Positions 32,001 through 44,720 are shown, counted from the stretch's first letter. The stretch is 64,000 nucleotides of DNA from Castanea sativa (GCF_040712315.1 NC_134015.1:53111464-53175463); one strand, 5' to 3'. Numbers and translations: made by a program. The notes: generated by a model not told the origin, from the letters alone.

Positions 32001-32550
32001 TGTGACAATTCGTGTTCGCGGGTCAGGTTCATGTCGTGTCGAGCCATAAGTACTCTGCTATATGGGTTGACCCGAATCCGATCTGTTTAGTAAACATGTC
32101 AAGAATCCTCAACCTTAACCCTAACCCGACCTGTTTATTAAACAGGTTGACCTGACCCGATACGTTTAACTCGTTTAATTAATAAGTCATGTAAAAGTTA
32201 ATACAAATAACCCGTTTAATAACTTGTTTGATTAATAAGTTATATATAACCTAAATAATCTATTATCAATTTCTATATATCTAAAATTAAAATACAATTA
32301 CAACTATAAATATAGTAATAATAATTACAACAAAAAATTAAGCAATAATAACAAAATTTAATACATTTATTATCTAAACGGGTCAAACAGGTCAGGCGGG
32401 TTCACATGTTGAACACAAACACGAACACGACCTGTTTTTTAAACGGGTCAGCCGTGTCGACTCGAATATGACTCAAATCTATTTAGACTCAATTTATAAC
32501 TTATTTATAATGAGTTAGTCGTATCGAATTCGTGTCAGATTTTGACAGCT
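32001..32550. mobile_element. MITE-like repeat with GACCCG-rich body
   Basis: The left end TGTGACAATTCGTGTTCG and the right end (inverted CTGTCAAAATCTGACACGAA) are similar. The body repeats ACCCGACCTGTTTATTAAAC-type words in both orientations around an AT-rich core. This matches a repeat type commonly seen in plant genomes. No coding sequence. Confidence 0.6.
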
Positions 32551-33010
32551 TAAAGGGAATATCTGTAAATGAACCTGGCGTTGATAGGTCGAATTGAATG
32601 TTTTGGGCTATAATAACTTTGACCAAAGTTGAGGCCACTCAAAGCATGATCTATTGCTGATTCTACTGTCTGTACTAGCTCCGCTTAACAGTAGTAGTAT
32701 TTAGTGCGCATTAATTTTGCCTTCCTTCTGTCTGTGAATTTTACTTTTAGTATTGTCACTTCGGTTCGCTCTTTATGGGCTTTGTCTAGCTTTAGAGTAC
32801 CACTTAGGCCTTTGTATTGATTAATCAAGTCAGCATTATCTCTACGATATATTTTGTCCCAATTTCTCTAACCACACTGTGCCGCGGGCGCGGTATGATC
32901 TGGATTCTGGACCAGCAGGTCGGGGCAGATCAATGGATAATAAGCCAAAACCTTATGGAGTGATTCATCAAAACCTTACAGATTAACATGTGTCCTATAT
33001 ATGGGTAATA
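32551..33010. other. No gene seen
   Basis: Unassigned spacer of mixed composition, including a small GC-rich patch (GTGCCGCGGGCGCGG near 32880). No feature is supported. Confidence 0.4.
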
Positions 33011-33026
33011 GCTAAAACTATATGGA

Positions 33027-33348
33027 CCACCAAGGGTGGTGGTGTGGTTATTGGGTACTCCCAAGTGGTTTCGGAGAGTGAGGTCTCAAGTTTGAATCAC
33101 GTAATGGAAAGTGCTTGAGAACAATCCCACCTCTTTGGCTCAATGCCAAGTGCCAACTAGTGTCATTGTCAAGTTGGGATAATTGCTATAGCTCACTGAC
33201 ACCTCGCTTGAGAAAAATTCCACACTCCTGGCTTAATGCTCACTACTTACAAGCTCGGGTCTAACGGATAGGATGCTATATAGTGACACCCAGTTAGGGA
33301 AGCTACTCTAGTAGCTTCCTTTTACCTTTTTTTTTTCTCAAGGAAGAA
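33027..33348 (+). mobile_element. tRNA-derived SINE with ~15-bp target duplication
   Basis: About 322 bp flanked by CTAAAACTATATGGA (33012-33026) and TTAAAATTATATGGA (33350-33364), 13 of 15 matching. Near the start GGTGTGGTTATTGGG resembles an RNA polymerase III A box, and about 35 bp later CAAGTTTGAATCAC resembles a B box. The 3' part ends in a T-rich tract (CTTTTTTTTTTCTC). The body is non-coding. Confidence 0.72.
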
Positions 33349-33364
33349 GTTAAAATTATATGGA

Positions 33365-34163
33365 TCAGCCTATATTTTCACCATAATCCCACCAATAAAG
33401 AAAACCAAAAACCAACATTTCGAATCGTTAGTTCAAAATTTCACAAAACCCCAATCTATCTGAGCATATACTATATAATATCAAATTTCAAAAAAAAAAA
33501 AAAAACTTATATATATAACCAAACCTAGATTAATGAGTGAAGTCAAGGAAAAATTTCATATAGGGAGATAGACTTGGTTAACCTTCTAAAACAATACAGT
33601 GTCGTCTTGTTCATGTGTATTAATTATTTTTATTTTTATTTTTGTTAGAGTTTTGCAAAAAAAATAAAAATAAAAGAGTTTTATGTTCTTAACTATTTTT
33701 CTCTCTCTATCTTTGAATTGGAAAGTAAAATAACATATAAAAATATATTAACTTATTACATGAATTAAGGTCTGAAAACCTTCTTTTTTCAAAGATAAAT
33801 TTGTATTTGGTTGCTAAGAAAATAACTTGAAAAAGAGAAGGAAGAATCTCAAGTTTAGCTCTCTCTTTTATATTTTTGGTAATGTTTTGTAGTTCAACAG
33901 GGCTGGGGCAAGTGGGGCAGATCAAATAGGAAAATTCTTAGATAGTCCCGGAGTATAGTGAAATTGTGCTACCTCTTCTCACATTCATGGTAGACCCCAC
34001 CATAAATTTAATGAACGGACCTCACCATGAATGTGAGAGGAGAGAGCACCATTCTCTGTGCTCCGGAAGTACCTAAGAATTACTCAATCAAACATCTGTG
34101 GGTGCATGTGGGGATGGGCAAATGCCTTCTCCCTTAGGGGTAAAGATGGACGGGGGGTTAGAT
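33365..34163. other. No gene seen
   Basis: AT-rich spacer with homopolymer runs. A short inverted pair around ACCCCACCATAAATTTAATG (about 33985) suggests a small hairpin. The ORF at 33707-33925 on the minus strand is not recognised and is probably chance. Confidence 0.35.
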
Positions 34164-34700
34164 TGTGATACTTCAAATTGGGTGGATTTGATTGTTGAGT
34201 GTGTGTTGTCCGGGTGTATACTTGGACTAGTTCATATGGTGGTATAAGTACAAATATCATTGATGCTTTTTTTTAGGTGCGTTACAAAATGGTATCAAAG
34301 CAAACCTTGGTGTATGTCTTAATAGCTCTTTTTGTTCTAGTAAATTGCTTTGAAAAGGTTACTTTGCAATGGAACCTTCAATCAAACTAAACCCCTTGAT
34401 TGACTTAGTGTAGTGGTAAACAAGTAGGATATTTCTTCGATCTAAAGTTGGCGACTGATAGGTAGCCTTTAGTCTTTCTGCTCAAAGTGAGTCAATTCAG
34501 TCATAGCTTGTAACATATTTAAGGTTCCTTTTGTCAAACAGAGGAATTCTAAGATGGATTAGAGTACCACATTGAGTGTCTACTAGGTAGATATTGGGTT
34601 TATAAGTGATTATAAAAAGTTCTAATTGTAACTCGACTAGTTTTTTAGAGTGTAAGTCTATCCCTTAAACCCAATTAGTGCCATCCTGAATCGAAATAGC
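34164..34700 (+). mobile_element. TRIM-like LTR remnant with primer site
   Basis: TGTGATACTTCAAATTGGGT to GGTGCGTTACA (34164-34286) has TG...CA ends and is followed 3 bp later by TGGTATCAAAGC, a primer site of the initiator-Met type. At 34556-34700 blocks such as TAAGTGATTATAAAAAGTTC resemble the other half of the same LTR, as seen together at 20689-20857. The element is rearranged or partly deleted. Confidence 0.45.
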
Positions 34701-35559
34701 TCTTTCATTTTCATAATAATGGAATGGAGATGAGATAATGAGCTTAAGATCCCATGCATGTATAACTTTTTTTTATTTAAATGCCATTCTTTTCTAGTTC
34801 ACCTATGAAGTAAAAGTTTACACATGGGCTGTCTTGCATTGCATTAGACTACTTAGGTCTCATTTATTGCATTAGACCACATGGGCTGCCTTTGCATGAG
34901 AAATTATATATAATTTTTACTCATAAAAAATACTATATAAATAGATTATTTATATATTAAAAATTAAAAACAATATGTTCATTATGAACATATTTTTAAG
35001 TTTAAACAATCAAATACCAAAGTTTATGTAAGTATGTTTATATATATATATATATATATTATTGTGTTTGAACTTGTTTCATTTAATATTCAAGCTTTTT
35101 AATATGGATTTCAGCTTTTCTTTTTTCTTTTTAAAATAAACAAATATACACGATTTTTTTCATTAGTTTTTTTTTTTTTTTGGTAGCAGGTCAGATGGTA
35201 TTGAAGTTGTTTAACTAATCCCACATCGATGGTCCAGTCCAGTCCTCAAGCGCTTTCAAGTTCCAACTAAAAGCAAGACTTTCTTGGATTGTTTGGTGGT
35301 TTTGGACAATTAATGAGATGAAGTAGAGATCGTGGAAATTCTCCGCCCCCCCCCCCTTTTTCTTCCTATCTCTATATCTAATCTAACCTTAAGAATTCAA
35401 GGAGTATTTAGTATACCACTGGGTCATTCATATTTCAATCTAGTATATATATATATATAATAAGCAATTTGGAATGGAGGATTAAAGAACAAACCAGCTG
35501 TGTCGGTTAAAAGGCAGGAAGAATGTATTGTGGATCAATGGCAATGCATGTATAATAAA
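34701..35559. other. No gene seen
   Basis: AT-rich spacer with TA runs at 35039-35061 and about 35446-35459 and a C10 run at 35346. Confidence 0.4.
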
Positions 35560-35923
35560 ATATAATGTTGATACTGCTGCTGTTAATCCCTCCATACCAC
35601 TATTGCAGTAGTGGCAAGATGTACCAATGGTAACGTTATTAAAACTTGGGCCAAAGGTATTCCTACTTGTGAAACCTATCGTAGCCGAGGCAAGTGCTAT
35701 ACTATGGGCTCTTCAACAAGAAAACCATCAGAATGTCATAGTTAAAGGAGACTCAAAGCTTTGTTTTGATGCCATGGAGTGCCTTAATAGTGCTATGGAT
35801 TGTCTCTATCAGACTATCACCAATATCCTGTTGAACATCTTGGAGTTGAAGAAGTGTTTTCGAGGCTGCAACCCCAACTGGATTAGAAGAGATTCTAATG
35901 TTGTAGGAGGGAAAGGGATTTAA
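35560..35923 (+). pseudogene. RNase H-like domain of a plant LINE, relic
   Basis: Split over two frames: NVDTAA, then HTTIAVVARCTNGNVIKTW, then a shift into AEASAILWALQQENHQNVIV, KGDSKLCFDAMECLN and NWIRRDSNVV. These are the RNase H strands and the catalytic-type E (AEA) and D (KGDS) of the domain (RVT_3) found at the 3' end of many plant non-LTR elements. No reverse transcriptase is found upstream. Probably a 5'-truncated, decayed copy. Confidence 0.72.
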
Positions 35924-36384
35924 ATGGATAATGAGAATGCCTAGTAAATACAAAGATTTTAATCATTAAAAACTTTTTATTTTTGCTAGAGTGTGCATAT
36001 GCACTGGATGAGTCTCAAATTCACCCTTCCCTGCGTCTTAAAATAGGAGGCACTGGGTGAGAAGAGATAAAACCCATTGGCTTAATTACAATGATTATCA
36101 ATTGCAAATTACTACTAATTGGCCATAATTGTTTTTTAAGGAACAATTTTAACTACAAAGAGCTAATGACATTAAAACTTTTAACATTTAATGAGAATGA
36201 TGAATATAATGATAGGTTATTTTGATCTTCATCTTTACTAATCACATATATAAATTATTACTCTTATTATTATTATTTTTTCAAGTCTATTAGTTTGGGA
36301 AGGGTGGTTTGAACTCAAGAAGTCTCCTTTCGAAACACTAAAAAGAGTTAGTTGAGTGTTTTTTTTTTTTGGATATATAAGACA

Positions 36385-36530
36385 AAATTTCAAGAAATGA
36401 CGTTCGCTCCATAATAATTACTCATTATTATTAAGTCAAGACATTAGTTGGTTTTTAATGTAGGCGGAGTTTGAATCTCAAATTTTTTATTTGATGACAA
36501 GAAACTTTATCAATTGTGACTCTTGGTGGA
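36385..36530 (-). mobile_element. SINE copy (family of four), minus orientation
   Basis: On the minus strand: an A-box-like segment near 36525, the B-box-like GATTCAAACTCCGCCTACAT, then ACCAACTAATGTCTTGACTT and the 3' block GGAGCGAACGTCATTTCTTG. Related copies lie at 38650, 55961 and 63017. Confidence 0.6.
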
Positions 36531-37790
36531 TTATATCTATCCTCATTCAGCTAGCATTTGCACCTAATACAAAAATTTGTTATGAAACCATATGCTTTTG
36601 GAGCAACTAAATGGGTCAATGGAATACAAGTCTATCTTAGCCCCTGATGTTTGGTGCAAAACTTAAGGCTTGAAGGCCCAAAAGGCTGAAAGTTGTGAGA
36701 TTCAATCTGCGGACCCTAAGTCAATCTTGAACTTTGCCTCCAACGAGCTCGCAAGCATATTGCTGCAGTTAAACTTGGCCCAAAGGCCTAGAACGTATTT
36801 ACCACCTAGTCTGAGTACATGAAGAACAAAGACCACACCCAAAAAATAAAAGTGAATTAGGTTCAATTCAAGTGTAAATGTAAGGGGTGTTTGGTATATC
36901 ACAGAAATAGGCATTAGGCAAAAACAACCTATTGACTTTGATTGATTTTAGTTTTTTTAATACTTTTTATCAAATGTAAAATTTTCCCATGAATGTGAAC
37001 TAAACTAATTCTGATATGATTTTAGAGAAAAATTATATAAATAAAACTTACATTTGTGACCCCACACTGCCCCAAACACTCTTGGACTCTTATAATATGA
37101 ACATCTATGCACAAACCACATTTATGACTTCAAGGACCGCCTTGAAGATTCTTCCACCACAACTACATTGTGATGGCTCTGTGACTTTAGTTTTCAATCG
37201 CCAAACTTTAACTATTGTCTTCAGACTTTGTTCTTGATTTTAGGGTTTTGGAACTTTAGATGTACAACATTAGCTTTCTCTATATTCCTTTTCTGTTTTA
37301 AGTTGACTATAACATGCACTTATATATTTTTCCGTGTATTCCTCGAATTCCAACTTGTTAGCCAACTTAATAGGCCTTGAAGAGAATTAGGATTTACATT
37401 TCTCGATTGATTAAGACTAGGTCAAGAGTTAATTGACAAACATATCTCGATCAATCAAGATGCAGTCAAGAATCTAAAAACCGCATTGACTTGAGCTAAT
37501 TCATGGACCTTATCTTACACTTGAATAACGACATTTCAACTTAAAGACACACCATATTATCGTGAATTTGCCAACACTAACATAACAACTTGAGGATTTG
37601 AATCTCATCTATACCAATAGCCAATTAGTATATTAACCTAATAGTAAAGATCAATTATTATGAAATAGGACGAAAAATTCAAATTATATTTAGGGAAAGG
37701 AAAAAAAAATCCTATCTCATTATTCCTGGGTCTTCCATCCTTGCACGCATGCAAAATTCTATTTTGTGGCCATTAAATAATACAGACCAA
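36531..37790. other. No gene seen
   Basis: Unassigned AT-rich sequence. ORFs at 36702 (-) and 37016 (+) are short, unrecognised and lack supporting context. Around 37390-37500 CTCGAT(T/C)(G/A)AT words repeat, perhaps an LTR remnant. Confidence 0.35.
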
Positions 37791-38454
37791 AGATGACAAA
37801 ACAACCATCATTCAACCCAGAATGTCAGATAAAACAAGGATTTATTTGCTTAATTAATGTAGGGACACGAGGAAAATGTTGCTTGACCAGAGCCAAAGAC
37901 AAAAACTTAAGTCAATTTCCGGCCAGGGATGATTTCTATAAAGAAAAAAGGGTACCAATTGCTTTATCTACTTGCCCACATGCAAGAATCTGTGGAGCCA
38001 ACTAGTCTTCTTTTTATAAGGCTGCTTTTGATACAAGTTCGGCTATTTTAACGTAGTCGAAAAAGAATTCTAATTTGAATTCATTGCATTTTTTTTTGTG
38101 ATTGAAAAGGCAACAAGGAAACAGAAAACAACTTGAACTCATGGTGTGAATATTTTATACATCACCTACTTGTGACCAAAGTTTCAAGAGCATAAAAGGG
38201 AAAAAAAAAAATGAAGTCTTGAATAGAATTTTCATCTCCAAGTTTAATGAGATTAACAAGCATGAGGGGCAAATCACCTAATTAAAACTCGGTCTCACAA
38301 AGGTTAGGACAATTCAAACCTTTGTGATTGGCAAAACTCACAATCTACCTTTAAGATGCAACAGTCCAATTATGTCGTTATGTGATTCAAATCAACTTTG
38401 TACTAGCGGTTCAGCATAAAACTCCACCGAACAAACACTTTTCTTTGCCATCAA

Positions 38455-38458
<4 letters not shown>

Positions 38459-38532
<74 letters not shown>

Positions 38533-38539
38533 GTATGTA
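38459..38539. repeat. (AT)n followed by (GTAT)n
   Basis: About 62 bp of AT alternation followed by five GTAT units; a compound microsatellite likely to be polymorphic. Confidence 0.95.
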
Positions 38540-38649
38540 AATGATAAAGTAGTATTCCGTGCATCGTTTATGTTAACTATTCTATATTTCATATCTTAAT
38601 ACATTTTCTATATATCACTTACCAAGAGTAGTATGTTCCTTGATATAGA

Positions 38650-38790
38650 ACCTTTTTTTTTTTTTTTTATGATTGTTATCTATCATTAAATCAAGATACC
38701 AATTGGTTTTTGGTATAAACACAAATCGAATCGCAAATCTTTTTTTCAACCATAAGAGACTACCAATTAAGCTAATTAGAATCCACTATT
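38650..38790 (-). mobile_element. SINE copy, degraded, minus orientation
   Basis: The minus strand shows a gapped A-box-like TTAGCTTAATTGGTAGTCTC, then GATTCGATTTGTGTTTATAC and CCAATTGGTATCTTGATTTA followed by GATAGATAACAATCAT. Same layout as 36385-36530. Confidence 0.55.
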
Positions 38791-39743
38791 TACATAGATT
38801 TTTGTTTTTTTTTCGTTTTATTGGCCCTTTATATAGATCTTGAATAAAAATAAGTTACATATAGAGAAATAAATATTTTGTTACTACCATCTATATAATC
38901 TTATGATAAAATTTTTAACTCATAAACATAATTTGGCAATTAATTTTGTAGAAAACCAAAAATTATGAATTTATTTATTTTATTAAAATACACCAACATA
39001 ATATTTGAAGGATCATTAGATTTATGTCCACTAAATAAGAGATAATGATCTTCTATTATTACAATCATGTTTCTAATGAAGAATTATTGAATTACACCAC
39101 CTTAAATATTCCTAAAACACTGGATCTCAACCCAAAAATAAAAATATATTAAAATAAAATCCTAAAACGCATCTGAGTCGGCAGATTATGACTTGACATC
39201 ATAGTGTGCAATATTTATAATAAAAAAAATGATGACCAAATTTAATTGAACAAGCCCATCTAGATTATGGCATAAAGCATGCAATGGCCGAAAATACTAG
39301 AACAATAAACAATGAGGCAAATAAGAAAGAAGCACTCTAGCCACGTTATGAAAGTAGAATACGAACTATAGGTATATGATATGTCTCAAAATTTCGTATA
39401 AAACAAAATAGGGTTTAGATTATCATCAAATATACATAAAATAGGATTTAGTTAATGAATATTCTAAGAGCATTTGTTAATGGATTATATTATAAAATTT
39501 TTTATATCACTTTTATAAGAAATATATATTAAAAAATTGTCAGAAAAATTAATTACTTTTTTTCTCATAAATTAATTACTTTTTTTGAATTTTTTTGAAT
39601 AAATTTTTTTGAATATTTCTTAGGGTGTCATTTAACTTTTCCCAAAAAAATAAATCAAATAGTTAAGATTCGTAATAAGTGCACTTGCATACCAAACTTT
39701 TTGTTAATCTTCTTCTTTTGCTGCCACAAAATAATTCGTAATG
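38791..39743. other. No gene seen
   Basis: Very AT-rich; a short TTTTTTGAATTTTTTTGAAT slippage repeat lies near 39575. No feature supported. Confidence 0.4.
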
Positions 39744-39748
39744 AGACC

Positions 39749-39921
39749 TGTTAGATTATGTTTCCATTAGATTCAAGCTCAATTGGGTCCATTGTACTTA
39801 TTATACTTTATGTCAAATTCTTTGTACTTGTTGTGCCAACTTGTTCTACACTATCCATATATATATAGACTTCTTTTGTACATTTGTGTTATTATTCAAT
39901 AATATACTCTCAATTTTAACA
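39749..39921 (+). mobile_element. 173-bp solo LTR with AGACC target duplication
   Basis: TGTTAGATTATGTTTCC to CTCAATTTTAACA, with perfect AGACC on both sides (39744-39748 and 39922-39926). A TATA-like stretch (TATATATATAGAC, about 39858) is followed by TTCAATAATA before the end. The size fits a small copia or TRIM LTR. Confidence 0.88.
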
Positions 39922-39926
39922 AGACC

Positions 39927-40943
39927 CATTAAATTCTAGGTCAAAATTAAGATAATAATTTACGTGTCAAAGTGCAAGTAGACCTTGCCTTTTTCAATCT
40001 TTTTAAAATGCTTGTGTCCATTAGTGCAAAGTGAAAACAGCCTTAGACCATAGTTTTGAAATTGTGGTGTGTTTAATTGGATACTTTGGAAAGGATGATG
40101 TGCAATGATTAAAAAAGTAATTGAAAAATGTTTTTCTCATCTGTTCTTTGTTCTAGTTAAACATGATAATAGAAAGCAATAAACCGTAAATTTAACATTG
40201 TTTATTGCTTATATATGTGAATGTGGCTCAATCCTGAGAAATGCCTTTGTCCTTTTTTTCGTAGCATTCAAAGGAATATAACAATAATGAGGCCATTTAT
40301 GAAATTCAAAGCCCAAGGCTAGTAAAACCTCCTTTCCTTTTATTTATTTATATTTATAACAAAGCCGAAGTACCAATTCACTTTTGGGTGTTCTGAAATT
40401 TCATTTAAAACTTTCTTATATATGGTACATATCAATGACTTTTAAGTTTTAAGTTACCTATTCTCTAATGGAACAAAAATCATGAGGGTGTTCAAACACT
40501 GCATATACAAAAAAAAAAACCATTTAATATCTTAGCATGATGATATATAATAATTATCATAATGTGGATACTATAAATTAAAATCTTATTATATTTATAA
40601 AATATATTAATGATAGTGGAAGAGCACATAAGTGCAAAAGGGAAAAATTATAAATTAAATTGTATATTGTGTTTCAAATAGTTTTTATTTCTTTTATTTT
40701 CTTATAATAAGAGAAATAGAAGGAGGGACGGTTGAATTCTGAACCCAACTTCCTATGAATAAACCAAAAAATATTTACTAAATCACAAAACTCTTAACAA
40801 CTCAAATTAATTTCTAATAACCTCTTAAGAATGTCATTTTCCAACAAGCCTCCTCACATTTTCTTTAGGTTTTTTATTGATTTTTTCTTGGCTATGTCTT
40901 TAAGATTTTCTACTATCAAATTTCTCTATGATGTTCATGTACA
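39927..40943. other. No gene seen
   Basis: AT-rich intergenic sequence without recognisable features. Confidence 0.4.
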
Positions 40944-41550
40944 TAGGGGTGTTCACCAAACCGCATAAACTGCAAAAATCGCACCAATACCGCCCGCAAA
41001 ATGGCATAACCGCACCACACCGCATGGCACAGTGCGGTTTGCGGTTTTATAATAAGAAAACCGCACAAACCGCACTGCACTGCACTATACCCTCTCTATA
41101 TATTAATATATTTAATTATTTTTAATATTAAATATATTATTAATAATTTAATAACCTTAGTTTTCAAAAAAAAAATAGTTTGATAACCCTAGCAAGTGTT
41201 GATTAGGAAAGCCAGTCCAAAATAAATAAAAATTAGCTCAATAGTTTAAAACCTGGACCAAAACAAAGGAAAAAAATTAGTTTTGGACTGGGTAGAAAAA
41301 GCTCAAAATTTGAAAAATATACCAAATTCAAATTATTTAAATCGCATCTTATACACCGCATCGCATATGTGACCGCAAAAATGAGGCGTGGTGCGGTTAT
41401 GGTTTTAACTAAATTTTAAACCACACCACACATGTGACCGCAAAAATAAAGTGCGGTGCAGTTATGGTTTTAGCTAAACCGCACCGCAAAGTGCGGTGCT
41501 AAAAATGGCCTAAAACCACACCGCACCGTACCGCACCGCGAACACCCTTA
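40944..41550. mobile_element. hAT-like MITE with 8-bp CATGTACA target duplication
   Basis: The ends TAGGGGTGTTC and inverted TAAGGGTGTTC match at 10 of 11. CATGTACA is repeated exactly at 40936-40943 and 41551-41558. Both subterminal regions are dense in ACCGCA / TGCGGT words (ACCGCACCACACCGCATGG; AACCGCACCGCAAAGTGCGG), and the centre is AT-rich. 607 bp, no transposase. Confidence 0.92.
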
Positions 41551-41558
41551 CATGTACA

Positions 41559-42985
41559 CATTACTCGTTATCATCTTCTTCATTTTTCCTAATAAAAAAT
41601 AACAAGGAAAGTAAACGATCATCAATTACATATGTTTTTTTTTTCTAACAATATTATTTGCAACGAATTATACACAAAATGTGTATAAAAGTCTAATCTC
41701 CATCCTTAAGTTTGAAAATGAAGAATATAATTATTTATTGCAAGTATGTTTTGACAAAACTAGTGGGAATGAAACTTTTTGCATACTTTGTGCAAATTAC
41801 ATTATTAAATCTCTTTATTAATTAATTTCTTTTCAATATATGGAAGTCATGTTCGACTCAGCTGCGGCAACACTACCTACTATTGTGTCTAAGGCCACTA
41901 CGAATTTGAGATTAAATTAATGTAGTTATTTAATTAACACTCACATACCAATTAGAATAAAATAATTTTTTTTCATAAAAAATTTAAATAAATAAAAGAT
42001 AATGTTTTCCATATTCTGTCCATACTTTTTCGTCCCCTTTTATCTGCTACCAATCAAACTCCTATTCTGCATGATAGTATATGATACAACCTAATCATAT
42101 ATAGCACTAATTAATAATAAGAAAACAACAATATATTTAATTAATTTTGTTCTTTAACTTCTTATAGAAAGCAATATATTGGAGCATTTACTTGGAGAGG
42201 TATTGTACGTGGTCTCCACTATCTATTACACCAAATTAACATGTGAAGTTAACATTTTTTAATTATGAAGCCTGCTAGGTGTCAAACTCAAACTCAAAAT
42301 AAATTTTTGATTTTTGTCCCCCCTAAGAATCTTGAACTGCCTATATATTAGACTTTGGGTTTCCTTAAATCAACACAATCTTGGTCTAAATTGGTCTTAA
42401 TTTGTCCATGGTTTCTAGGAATATATGTTTTTTTTATAGGCTTTTAGTGCATAGAGCAGGTGGCCCATAAACCAGTATAAAGTGCACACCCAGCTATTAG
42501 CTAACTCTTTAGTGATCCATACAATGGATTGAAATTCTTTTTGATGCTTTGAGAATGGCTATGAAGTATAATGGCCACTTGCACGAATTGAATGGTCTTT
42601 CTTTTCTTTGAAAAAAAAAATAAAGAAATAAATCTTGGTTTCTCTTTTACTGTCTCCCTCAAGACCATCAGAACAAAAGCATTATGAATCATGAAACCAA
42701 GAGTACTAGAAAATATTATCCCAAAGTTAATCTTTGAGAACTTTTCTTTTACTTTAAATTTGAACCCTCCACTTGGAAAATGAAAACCATATAGTAGTAA
42801 TATATATGAGAACTTGTACGAGTATTCCATCATAGAGGTGTCACATTGATACTGTCATGGAATAAAAAGTAAGGCATTTACACATTAGTAACACTTTTTG
42901 GCTTGCTTGCAAATATATATATATATATTATAATATTTTATACATATGTTGATATGGTCTTTTATAATTAAAATAACATCACTTT
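41559..42985. other. No gene seen
   Basis: AT-rich sequence. The minus-strand frame 42833-42501 has no recognisable motif. A TA run lies at about 42914-42929. Confidence 0.4.
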
Positions 42986-42989
42986 CACT

Positions 42990-43395
42990 TCTGTTATGTA
43001 TGGATGTTGGGAGAAGGAAGGAGAGTAGAGTAGAGGGAGGGAGAGTAATTTAATTACTTTGTTTGGATGTTTTTTAAGGAATGAGGGGGAGGGATTTGAA
43101 GGGGTTTGAACTACTTTTAACCCCTCATTTTTAATTCCCCCAAATTGGAGAGATTTGGAGGGAGAATAGAGCCTAAAAATGTTTAACCAAATGAATAATT
43201 TAATTTACCGTTATCATATTAATAAAATTACAAATGAAAAGACTAATTATTCCCCTCCCCCTTACCTAATTTTAAAAACATCCAAATAAAGTAGAGGATA
43301 ACCATTCCCCTCTACTCTCCTCTCCACTTCTCTCCTTCCTTCTACTCCCCTCTACTCTCCTCTCTCTCAAAACTTCCAAACATAACATTAGGTCT
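42990..43395. mobile_element. MITE with GGAGAGTAGAG subterminal repeats, copy A
   Basis: GTTATGTATGGATGTTGGGAG at the left pairs with inverted CCTAATGTTATGTTTGGAAG at the right. The subterminal zones are runs of GGAGAGTAGAG and its inverse, and the centre holds CCCCCAAATTGGAGAG. The same family lies inverted at 60090-60510. Probably hAT-related. Confidence 0.7.
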
Positions 43396-43911
43396 ATAAT
43401 TTTTTTTGAGAGATAATTACAACATGCTGCTAACCCCGTAGCTCGAACAATTTTTCCCCTTAGACCCCGAAGCAATTTATACATGGGGAGGTGTCAATTC
43501 GGTTACTAGGCCTTTGGCCATTAGGTCTATCATTGATATTTCTTTTTGTAGATTAATATATCACAAAACATAATAATAGATTATATTTATAATTGTAAAA
43601 AAAGAAAAGATTGGAAAATATGGTGCGTATGCTTTTCTTGTTGGTATGACCTACTATGACTCCCTCCCTCCCCCAAAAAAAAGTCCTTTTAAGATCTTCA
43701 AAGATATCATTTGTGAGTGCTTAACACCCTTGAGCAATAATTGTGAATAAAGTATTATTGAACCTTTAAGATTTGCCAAAACATTAATTAAATATTCAAA
43801 TGATATTAACGAAGAAAAATAATAATTTATGTATGAAATTCGTATGTAACAAGATGGACTTTTAGCCCATGGCTTTTTTTATGTGATTTTCCTTTTTCTT
43901 CAAGAACCCCA

Positions 43912-43920
<9 letters not shown>

Positions 43921-43955
<35 letters not shown>
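43921..43955. repeat. (TA)n microsatellite
   Basis: About 35 bp, preceded by a poly-A run. Confidence 0.95.
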
Positions 43956-43959
<4 letters not shown>

Positions 43960-43979
43960 TTATATATTCGGTTGTAATG

Positions 43980-44720
43980 ATGCTACTGGTACGGCTGGAA
44001 ATAATTGGAATTGAGCCTAAGTATCACAAGTTCAAAAAAAAAAAAATTTAATATTTTATTTCAAACACAAACTAAGTTTGAACTTATTATTAAACAAGAT
44101 TATATGTTTAAAGTTGACTTATGTTCTTATCAACCAAGTTCAAGCTTATTCACAAGCTACTTGATTAAATTATTCTTTTCCCATATGTAATAAACATTAT
44201 GACTAAATTTTCTTTTTTAATTCCTTTTTGTAAATTTATTCTTATAATTATTAATAAATAAGTTATATTTGAAATTATATAATTTGAGTTAATTAGATAT
44301 GATGATTTTTGTTTATAAACTCATTAAAATTATTTCACAAACATGTGTTATTAAAATTATATATAATTTTTACTATAAAATACGCTATTTATATATTATC
44401 AATAAATTATAAATAATGATTTGATATCTAATGAACTTTTTAACAAACTTTTTCGATTCAATCTCAAGTTTATATTACTATATAAGTATATTTTTATATA
44501 TGCATACATATAAATATATCTAAATTAAGCATTGTGTTTATGAGGTTATTCGTGAACACAATATTATATTTAAACTTTGATCAAACCTAAACTTAGACCT
44601 GAACTTGGCTTGTTTGATAAATAAATGAATATAAACAAATTTTTACTCGAGTTGAGCACAAATTATTCATGAATAGCTCTATTCATTTATATTTTTAGTT
44701 ACTAGAGCTCGATGAAAATG
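43980..44720. repeat. Probable degenerate repeat, no gene
   Basis: Words such as AAGTTTGAACTT, CCAAGTTCAAGCTTATTCA, GAACTTGGCTTGTTTGAT and CTCGAGTTGAGCACAAATTATT recur in both orientations around an AT-rich core. The layout resembles that of the 32001-32550 repeat, but I cannot set ends. Confidence 0.35.

Noticed and set aside
37793..38030. Possible gene start with TATA-like TTTTTATAAGGC downstream
   Set aside because: The 70-codon ORF has no recognisable feature and the TATA-like word lies after it.
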